From Panorpa germanica (Eukaryota; Arthropoda; Insecta; Mecoptera; Panorpidae), in the NCBI GenBank assembly GCA_963678705.1, contig OY783203.1, forward strand, positions 41,168,347-41,232,346: 64,000 bases of DNA, written 5' to 3'. The position numbers were made by a program, and so were the translations under genes. Below, piece after piece: positions 25,796-35,026 of the stretch (positions within the stretch are counted from its first letter, which is position 1; every line of letters begins with the position of its first letter). Below the pieces are notes generated by a model. That model ran no database searches and was not told the origin of the DNA. It saw only the letters and a list, made by a program, of their open reading frames with translations.

Positions 25796-26575
25796 GTTAG
25801 TGTTTTATTAATAAATCGGCGATTAGAGATTCTTATCTAATAATAATATGTACATGTAACATATTTTTCGGAAGTTAAATTTTAAATTAGTATTTAATTA
25901 TTAATGTGATTTTACGATAAACCTTTCCCCCACCCACCCCCATGACTAATCACACTTTCTAATCACGTCTAATCACCCTTAATTACTCGTATTATTTTTG
26001 GTAACAAAACAAAAATGTTGGCTAAAACATAATCTTCATATTCAAATCTGATTATTATTTTTTCTTTGAAACATACTATGGGCCCTTTATTTATGATAGG
26101 ACAGATGTTATTAAGCAGGAGCTCTTAAACTACGGCCTATCAGCCACCTAATGTCACCCACATACAACAGAACACAAGGTTGAAATAAACTTATGATATA
26201 GATTGTTATTTGACCACAAAAGTTTAGGAATCTCTGCATTAGAAGATTAGTTATAAATTACAACATTTTTGTTTTTGTCAAGATGTTTTCTTCAGATAAA
26301 TCTGCCCTCCTTCAACGGAATAAAAACGAGTATGAAGAAAAGGAGAAGAGGAGGAGGAGGAGAACAGCAAACTAATCTGACAAACGTCATAGGACAGGGA
26401 TGAAGATTTTTGTCAGTATTTTAGATACATTCTACCTACTTCATTTGTTTGGTAAATACAAATAAAAAAGATACCCTTTCCATATCATATTTTTAATACA
26501 TTCTAATTAATAATTATTATTTTATTTTATATAAATCTACTTCCAATGTTAGTTGTATAACCATTAACTTCTAAT
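25796..26575. other. Background with GA-rich tract
   Basis: A purine-rich tract lies at about 26336-26366 (repeated gga/gag). No gene seen. Confidence 0.45.
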
Positions 26576-26652
26576 TGACATACGCAGTTTTTATGGTATC
26601 GAGGATTCATATATGTGAAATACACCACTGCGTAATAAATGTTTATATATTT
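26576..26652 (-). mobile_element. SINE family A, internal fragment (weak)
   Basis: The + strand reads 'ttatggtatcgaggattcat' and 'acaccactgcgtaataaatg', matching the body of reverse-oriented family copies. Tail and head are both missing. Confidence 0.45.
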
Positions 26653-27358
26653 TACTTAAAATTAACGGAAAAACGCCCAAAATGGGAAAATGTGGTGATA
26701 TTTGGGAATTAACTCCGAAATCACAGTAAAATATATTAACAAATTTAAAGAAAATTGAGCAGAAATTAACCGAAAATTTTAAATTTTTAAAACAGTGACA
26801 ATATGTAGCAAGGCGGCAATAGAAAGAGAGAGACTACTTCAAAAAGTAGTGAATGTCAAATAATATATATTATTACACTTAAAGCAACAAAATATGCTAT
26901 GTAATTTAAATTATAAATACGTAATAATGAAATTATAAAAAAGAAAATACTAGAAATAAATTTTAATAAAATTAAAAAAGATAGAAAAGCTATTTCAGCA
27001 ATTATTTTAGGTTTTTATAGATTAGAATTCTGATTTTTTGTGCAATGTAGTTTATTTGGGTACCAATTAACAAAACACTACTTGAAATATATAATTACAT
27101 ACAGAAAAAAAGTAATTCAATTTGCTTGGTCCAAATTAACAACGCAAACCGGAGCCCTGGGTACCTGAATCACAATTAATATGAAACAGTGATTACGTGC
27201 AAATATTTCCTTTACTTGTATTACTTCAAGTTCTATCGAAGGTCATCGGGTGATTACCTTGCACTAATTATATGATAAAAAACGTGTAGTTTACTCCAAA
27301 TCAACTACCATCAAGAGCGTTACTAGTACAATTATGAGGTACTACTACAGGTGTATAA
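26653..27358. other. AT-rich background, no gene seen
   Basis: Nothing supported. Confidence 0.45.
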
Positions 27359-27360
27359 TA

Positions 27361-27632
27361 ACACATCACTCAATAAGATCGTAGGATGACATATGGATGG
27401 CAACCATTTGTCTGGATGGTTATGATTTTATTTTTTCCCATTAAAAATCTATGTTTTTTCAACACACGAAATTTAGATTTTTCCATTGTTTTGAAAATTA
27501 CAAAAGCGTTACTAAAACAACTGTAACTCATAAACTAATAGTCGAAATTTCATGAAATTTTGACACATCGTTAGAATTTGTCAATAATGGCACCACCTAT
27601 ATGTCATCCTACGAACTTATTAAGTGATGTGA
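27361..27632 (-). mobile_element. Mariner MITE with transposase start
   Basis: 272-bp element between TA dinucleotides (27359-27360 and 27633-27634). The terminal inverted repeats share CACATCACT, 'aataag' and 'cgtaggatgacatat'. On the minus strand an ATG at 27486 opens a reading frame whose first residues, MEKSKFRVLKKHRFLMGKN, look like the very start of a mariner transposase. The frame then runs into the other terminal repeat and stops at 27370. The middle of the transposase, with all catalytic residues, is missing. A decayed second copy lies at 49493. Confidence 0.85.
27370..27486 (-). pseudogene. Truncated mariner transposase N-terminus
   Basis: 38-codon reading frame from the ATG at 27486. 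About the first 19 residues resemble the N-terminus of mauritiana/mellifera-like mariner transposases, before the helix-turn-helix region. The rest is terminal-repeat sequence translated by accident. The homology statement rests on pattern recognition only. Confidence 0.7.
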
Positions 27633-27707
27633 TAATACTGATAGGTCAAAATTTGTTATTTTTAAACTACTATCTACTTTTTATTTACAGTCGATTTGCC
27701 TCTAATA

Positions 27708-28191
27708 CAGGGTGGCCACAAAAAAATGATTTCAAATTTCCCTGATAATTCCAGGTTTTCCAGTAAAGTTTTTCGTACTTTCCCTGATATAGAAATTTTA
27801 TTCGTATCACTTAAATATTTAAAGTTTTGATTATATTGTAATTACCAATAATTAAATATAATATTAAACTAAAAATAAAATATATTTATATCTGATTTCA
27901 TTTTATCTCATTGCCTTTGTTGGCGTTTAATAACTAATTAAATACGACTTATTACTCGTTAATAAAAAGTAACTTAAATTGAGTAAGACAAAAATAAGCT
28001 AATGACTAGTATAAACTAGAACAAATTAACTCTTAATATGTAATAGATAAAATTATTGAAGATTTTTTATCAATAACTTGAATTTCAGCTAAAAGTATAG
28101 TTTTTTTTGACACCTTGATATTTATTGAAATTTCCTAAAATTCCCTAATAATTCCCGGATTTCCAGGTTTTCCAGATCTGTGGCCCCCCTG
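27708..28191. mobile_element. Inverted-repeat element, CAGGGTGGCCAC ends
   Basis: Left end CAGGGTGGCCAC, right end GTGGCCCCCCTG (inverted, one mismatch). Phrases near both ends are also similar ('ccctgataattccagg' near 27742 and 'cctaataattcccgg' near 28144, both followed by 'ttttccag'). It is flanked by TAATA at 27703-27707 and 28192-28196, a possible short target duplication. No ORF inside. Probably a non-autonomous DNA transposon, superfamily uncertain. Confidence 0.7.
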
Positions 28192-28196
28192 TAATA

Positions 28197-28352
28197 CTAC
28201 TTCTAATACCAACTAGTAATGTAGGAAGTTTTTATGAACTAGATCTTATATATGTGATTATATTTGATATACTTGTATAATCAATTTGATTACCAACTAA
28301 ATACAAAAAATATAACGCTGATACGGAACCCGAAAACACTGTATCGGCTGCT
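28197..28352 (-). mobile_element. SINE family A, strongly decayed reverse copy
   Basis: Recognisable pieces are 'atatatgtgattatat', 'ataatcaatttgattac', 'ccaactaaatacaaaaaata' and 'ggaacccgaaaacactgtat'. Position and order match the family, identity is low. Confidence 0.5.
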
Positions 28353-28465
28353 TTGCTGTTATTTTTAAATAAAGCAAGAATAAATGCAGACAACTAATTA
28401 TTTATACAATAGAACAGTATGAGTTCTTGCTTGTAATATTAATATGTTCGTGTATAAAATAAATT

Positions 28466-28469
<4 letters not shown>

Positions 28470-28532
<63 letters not shown>
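28470..28532. repeat. (TA)n microsatellite
   Basis: Uninterrupted TA run of about 60 bp. Confidence 0.95.
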
Positions 28533-28536
<4 letters not shown>

Positions 28537-28860
28537 TGGTCACCTGTAAATGACGGTAAAACAGCGGAAGGCTAATGACCCCAATTTTATACTTAATGTA
28601 TTAGCCCGCCGACCGCATAGTATACAAATGTACAGGTTTTAACGCGCCCTCAATGTCAGAAGCAATTTACATTATGGTGAGTGCGAAATATTGACGAAAG
28701 GGGTTGTGTAAAACTAGTGGTTGTACTTTTTAAGGGGTTATATCACTCTGAGAAGATAAAATAGAATCCGGTTTTTTAAATTTCTTTTGCAACTAAATTA
28801 ATTTCTATTTAAATACATTTTTAGAAAATGTTTCAAAAATTTTAAAATATTTTTCACACT
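28533..28860. other. Background, no gene seen
   Basis: The first part (28540-28690) is less AT-rich than average. No domain or RNA signal found. Confidence 0.45.
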
Positions 28861-29068
28861 AAGGATGGCGATCTGAGATCGATTAATCGAAGAATCGAAA
28901 AATCACTCTTCACTTATTCTTTAATTATAAGAAAGGTTTGTATTTTTTTTTTGCAAATTTAATAAAAATAAAATCGATAAAATCTTCTTTTTTGGGGTTA
29001 GTTTTTTTTTATATAAAAACTTAAACAGAATTGAAAAATCGATTCTTGAGAAATCGATCGATTTGAAT
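28861..29068. mobile_element. Repeat family C, copy 2
   Basis: Opens with 'aggatggcgatctgag' and has dense ATCGAT motifs near both ends ('gatcgattaatcgaag', 'aaatcgatcgatttg'). Compare 21371-21705. Confidence 0.5.
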
Positions 29069-30710
29069 TGTTAAGATAGGAATGAAATGCAATAAGAAAT
29101 AGAATACGGTAGATTTTAAAACCGAAAGGCACACACAATTAATAATAAATAATAATGGAAAAAATAAGAGTAAATTTGAAGTAACAATTAAATCTAACTA
29201 AATTAAATGTCATCTTAAGGTAAAAAACGGGTAATAAAAAAAAAGGTTATATATTTTTATGTTACCGCTGTATTTGTATATATACTATATATGTGGTATA
29301 AATTCCAAGTGGAATAACTGTGGTTGATTTGTATCGCGAATGTTTGGAAACATCTTTAAAAATTTACCGCGACATCGCTAGAATTAGCCGCAAAATTCGA
29401 ACTATCCATAAATTATTTTTCAATATATTTTTTTAAATATTACATTTTTAATGCCACAGTGATGTAACCCTTTAAATGTATCACCTGTTCCTGTTCGGTG
29501 AGCCAAACAACGTGCTGGATGCCAATGACGAAAGTCAAGAGAAATATGAAACTAACGTGAATTGGATTTTATTATTGTTTAAAAATGGGAACTAGGGCAA
29601 CAGTTATTACAGAACCAGCATTCAGACATAAGCCATCGATTAATAATCAGTCGCGCTTTAATGTCTGGCGCTAGGAGTTCCGCCCCTTTTCTTGGCTAGT
29701 AGCTATTGCTTAACATTCGTACTATCAGTTTTTTTCATAATATATGCATGACATATATATATATATATATAAAAATGACACATACAATTACTACATACCA
29801 GACCATAAATAAATAAAGAAAAAATTCGTATTCACACACGGGCTTTTACTATTACAAAGTCAATGTGGTTCAAGCAGTCTCAAAAAATATTTCGTCCTGA
29901 CCTCAATAAAAAAACTAAAAGTTATACAATGTCAGTGATGTTTTACATTGATTTTTAATGTGTTAAACATTTCTGCAATGATGATTTTGATTGTAATAAT
30001 AGTTTATGTAATTTTGCACGTCACGTTTATAAATCATCTTTTTTTATTTAAATTTGAATATATCGAATAATATTCCTTTCTTTTTATAATTTAAGTTTTA
30101 ATTATTATTGAAATATTTCTTTCTCAAATAGAGGTTTTTAATTATGCTAAAAATGTCATATGCCGGTAATTCAAAATTAATTTCAATTTTCAAATTTTTA
30201 GATTAGTGTATACAAATTAATGGTTTTAAATATTAAAAAACCTTCTATTAGTACCGACGGTTTTATTAGAGTCCACTTAAAATAAATCGACGGTAAAAGA
30301 ATCAAACCCATAAGGCTGGTTATCGTCGTAATGTTCTATATTTCACAATTAATGAATTTGTCGAAACTGTTAAATTAAAATTAAAGCGAATGTAAAAAGA
30401 AAGATATGTAATCTTTTAGATTTATTTAATAATTATAAATATTCAATATTTTAAATATAATACGGTGTGATGTAAGAAATATTTCTAGTAAAATAAATTT
30501 ATGGGAAAGTTAGAAAGTGAATGTTTGCAAACTATACTGTACTATTGTTTTCAAAATAGTGAATACATACTTTTCGACACTATTTGTTGTTTGAAATTTG
30601 TTTATATATTACTAAGATTTAACATATAAATAAACTATTTCATAATTGAAAAAAAACTTAAGTAATTCAAAAAAATTTGGTTTAAATGATATACATAAAA
30701 TGAAATTAAG
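29069..30710. other. AT-rich background, no gene seen
   Basis: A TA run lies at 29751-29771. Nothing else supported. Confidence 0.45.
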
Positions 30711-30945
30711 ATGGCACTGTAGCCTGTGTTTTCAGAACCAATCCTGGAGATTTAGCCAGTATTGATTTAACACAATTAATTTAATTATATGCTCTTATAA
30801 CAATGTAACTTATATGGCAGCGGTGCAGCTCACATACATGAGGCCACAACACCATAAAAACTGATTACATATTAAGAGTCATATATAGAGTTAAGGTGAT
30901 TGGTCTTAACATCGAAAATAGACCAACGTTAAATAAACTAAAATT
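30711..30945 (+). mobile_element. SINE family A copy, diverged
   Basis: Head with 'atggcactgtagcctgtg' and a decayed B box. The body shows 'atggcagcggtgcagctcac', 'catgaggccacaacaccata' and the tail 'agaccaacgttaaataaac'. Confidence 0.7.
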
Positions 30946-33212
30946 TTAAAGATTTAAAAAAAAATTGTTTTTATAAAGATTAGATAAAGTAGTATCCGTG
31001 ACCTTCTAAAATTTAAACCATGTCTATAATAAGATAATCATTATTCTAATTAATAGCAGGATGCGGTATATTATACTGAATTTGTTATTTTAGAAATCAA
31101 ATTCCAGTAAGTGATTAATAAAACTTTTAAGTTGACGCGGAACTGAATTGATTTCCTTATAACAAACGTTTAAACCATTTAAAAATAATTCTTCAATGAA
31201 GTCATTACATTTTATATTACATGTGCAAAGTGTTTTAAGTGAGACGATACTGTTTCTAGTTAAAATATTTTCATAATTAAAAAAACAAAATAAAATTATT
31301 TTCTATGATTTATAAACTCAATTCAATATATTAGATAGAATTGTATTCCACTACACACTACGACAAATACAAACTGTCAGAATCGTTGAAAATCGAAATG
31401 GTTCTGCATTATTTAAAACATTCTGTATATAATCTAAAACAAGATTTTTTTTTTAAAAATCCTCTACAAGTGCCAAATATTGGGGCATAAAATTGACTAG
31501 ATAAAATCCCTTAGATAAAAATATTTTCAAAGATTTATATTTTCTATCTAATTAATAGGACTCTATCATTAAAACTATGCAATCTTACTCTATGACTGTC
31601 ATTAAAATAATAGTCAATAATTTGCATTTAAATATAATCAGATAGTATTATCTCGGGGTATGTATAATCTTAAGCACGATTTGCATAGTTCTGATTTTAA
31701 TTACATAGTAACATATTCCGTATGCCATTAACGTACTGTAACACAAAACATTGTTACCATTTCCTATAGTGTTATGATATCTTTGAATACATTGACACTT
31801 CAAATATTTGATAATTATAATTATTACGAAAAAGGATATATAAACAAAAGTCATAAAAATAACCTGAAGTAATCTTACATAAAGCATTTCTTTTATTTTA
31901 ATTAAAAATAATATTTGACGTCCATTTCATCATTTCTTTGTACAAAAGAACTGGTGTCAGATTAAATTAATTTCTTTGTAAATTGAATACTTTTCATACT
32001 TAATTATAATGCTAAAATTTCGATATACGTAACGTTCAGTTAAAATATTAATTAAAGTGTAACTTTAGATATTTTATTAGTAATATCAAATATCAAGAAA
32101 GGTCTTAACGAGGTGGTGTGTACTTAAGTAATTAATGAGGTATTGTAAGAATATGCCACGTGACCTTTTGGGTGAAGTTAGTTACCTTACACCGCTGGAA
32201 AAATAATTGTCTTATTTTACGTAAAAACTAAATACATACAGTATAAAATTTGATCAACTTATTTCATGTAAATTATCATGCATAAGACAGATTGAGGTTG
32301 TAGTTATTCCGCATGAAAATGTTTAATCCAATAGTGCAAAAGTTTGAGAACCACGTCTGAAGTCTGATAAAAGTAGTACAGAATATGTGCGTGAATAGTA
32401 CCATAGTTATAATATATTTTATTACTATTACATGTTTCCGGGTAAGTCATTTAAAAAAGGGTGAAAATATAATTTTAGTGTTGTGAATACGGTGTTTATT
32501 GCTTAGTTATCATTGCATAGATCTTGGTTTATAGAGCTACATAAGTGTAGTAAATGATACCATACCTGAACTAATATCGGATATAGTCCACCGCTAAGTG
32601 AAATAAACAATATGATTGATATTGTTTATTTTATAAAATTGATATAAGTTTTTGTTTATTTTATTTTTGCATTTTTGTTATGTATATTATAATATTATAC
32701 TTGCGATATAAATATTTAACCCGGTAAACACAGTTATGTAAATTGTTTGTGCAGCTATGTAATTTTAAATACAAAAAATACTTTAGTTTACATAATTAAA
32801 AGTCTAGTACGTTTTAATTTTATTTAAATAAAATTATTTTACATAAAACTTTTATAATTTTTTTTTTATAAATAATATCGAAGATTATTTTATGTAATAT
32901 ATACATAATATGTTTAGCGGAAAGCTTATGTCTTCTAAAACAAATCACAACAGCTCTACTATGTGATATTAAATGAATAAAGATGGTATGATAATGGTTG
33001 AAATTAGTGTATTAAAAATGTTTATTTCTTTATTTTTAGGGTAGTTTATAAATGTCTAAATGGGGCTTGGCAGAAATATATAACGTCAGTAGGGTAACTT
33101 AACAGCTTACATTGTAATATTTAACACGTTTTAATACTGTATCCTGATAATTTAAATCCCTAAAAGTTAAAAGGGCTTCCTTAAAAATGAAGTTAAAAAA
33201 ATCTATATATAT
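30946..33212. other. AT-rich background before the LTR element
   Basis: No gene seen. The minus-strand ORF at 31648-31887 is hydrophobic and low in complexity, without a domain. Confidence 0.45.
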
Positions 33213-33957
33213 TGTTGTAAGTACGCATAAGTCGTACTTATCCTTCCTATTTTTAATATAAATGTTATTTATTTTATAAGAATTATATTATGTTATCTTT
33301 AATTTTAGTATTAATATTGTAATAAATAATTATTTGTATTTAGCGCTTGTAAACATTGACTCTGGTCTGTGGAGATTTTATATTGTTTTAATGCTGGTAA
33401 CTCAGTATTGGCACATTGTGATGTGAAATAAATCATTATATATTAATCTGCACGCTAGTCAGAAAGTCAGTCTTCTCCTGAGTCTCAAAGCAAGCATTAC
33501 TATTCGCAACTTCGTACGTATTGAATAGTGAGCACATTTCAACTATTAATTAAATTATAACACTATAGAATTACATTTTGTTTTATATCTGTCATCTTCG
33601 TTAATCTAATAAAATACTATTGTAATTAAGTAAGCAGATATAATATTACAACGAATAAATGATATATTTTAATAAAAGTGTTTGTATTAATAGTAATAAA
33701 AAGATACTAATTGTTCAACCGTCGCATGTCGCAACGAGGTTACTTTAGACCGCTCAAGTATTCTCTAATTGCAACAATACACCGTCTGAACAAGAATCCT
33801 TATTAATCATCTTAAGAAAGATATTCGATTACTACTGTAATTGGTGTTGGAAGTCGTCAACTGAAGAATCTACTACCAGAAGCTAGCATCCCTGCAGAAT
33901 GTACTAGTAAGCTGAGTAATCTCCTCCAGAACGACAAGACGACACAATTTTACAACA
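33213..33957 (+). repeat. 5' LTR
   Basis: About 745 bp, bounded by TGTTGTAA and TTACAACA. A polyadenylation signal AATAAA sits at 33427-33432. Its first 276 bp (33213-33488) match the 3' LTR base for base. The rest differs by many substitutions and indels. Eight-base arms TAAGTACG and CGTACTTA (33218-33240) could form a hairpin right at the terminus. Confidence 0.9.
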
Positions 33958-33958
33958 T

Positions 33959-33980
33959 TGGTGTCAGGTGGGGTCTCGAA
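33959..33980 (+). other. Primer-binding site, tRNA-Leu-like
   Basis: 'tggtgtcaggtggggtctcg' begins 2 bases after the LTR. Its complement ends in CCA preceded by a T-loop-like TTCGA, as expected for the 3' end of a tRNA. It resembles the TGGTGTCAG-type sites complementary to tRNA-Leu, inferred from memory of such sites. Confidence 0.7.
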
Positions 33981-34400
33981 GAGATATTCCTACACATAAA
34001 TATCCAAGAGGTACGCCCAAAATTTTTTTCTATATATTCTACACCTGGATGCAGATCAATTATTCTGGATACCACTACGTCGATCGATTATTTCCAAGAT
34101 TGCCGAAGAGTACGAGATAGAACGTCAATTCATCTGTATTTCACATAATTTTTCTACAAGTCCGGTGGATGTAAAACAACAGCCCGCTGAACCAGAAAAA
34201 AAGAAATCTTTTGCCCCCAGCGAATGGATGGATGCTTCTAGAACAAATGGAATAATCTAAACTGATGTTAATCGTTTCCAGAACCCTGCACACAGCTGTA
34301 CATAGATCAAAATCGAAAGTTTTTTTTGTTAAGTATAATAAGACAGTATCTTTTTATCTTGTATACAATTATTATCATAAATTGATAATTGTATTTTTTT

Positions 34401-34725
34401 CTATTAGTAGCATCCTTGTAGTTCATTGAAGCTATTATTTTTTTAGTATTATATTCAATACTTTTGAATATTTGCTATAACCTATCTATTAGTAGCATCC
34501 TTGTAATTCATTGAAGCTATTATTTTTTTAGTATTATATTCAATACTTTTGAATATTTGCTATAACCTATCTATTAGTAGCATCCTTGTAATTCATTGAA
34601 GCTATTATTTTTTAGTATTATATTCAATACTTTTGAATATTTGTTATAAAATAACAATTTTGTAGCATCATTGTTCAATATTTTTAGTATTATATCCAAT
34701 ACTTTTGAATATCTACTATAATATT
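34401..34725 (+). repeat. 85-bp tandem repeats in the element leader
   Basis: Units at 34401-34485, 34486-34570 and about 34571-34654, plus a shorter decayed unit to about 34725. Each contains 'ctattagtagcatccttgta', 'gaagctattatt' and 'caatacttttgaatat'. Units 1 and 2 differ at one base or so. They lie between primer site and ORF. Confidence 0.9.
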
Positions 34726-35026
34726 TCCTATAATTGTTTCTACAATTATATTAATTCATGTTTAATATTTTTAGAACATCTTTATGAACGAGAAAGAATT
34801 TTGAAAAGGAGAAGTAAAGAGCTGAAGCAGTTAGATAGCAGTCTGTTCAATCAGAGAGACTACCTTCCTGTTACAACTGCGGTGTCTGAGCCCCATCGGA
34901 AATTTCCTGTGAGTTACTGTTTTCGCTAGCAATTTTTCCTTGTCAGAATCCTGTTCTTCGGAGAGTCGTTTATTGGTACAAAATAATCTTTAGTCTGTAT
35001 ATTATATATAACTTTAATTAAGTACT

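Noticed and set aside
34401-34725. Regularly repeated units resembling a CRISPR array
   Set aside because: Units are directly adjacent 85-bp tandem repeats without spacers, inside a eukaryotic retroelement.
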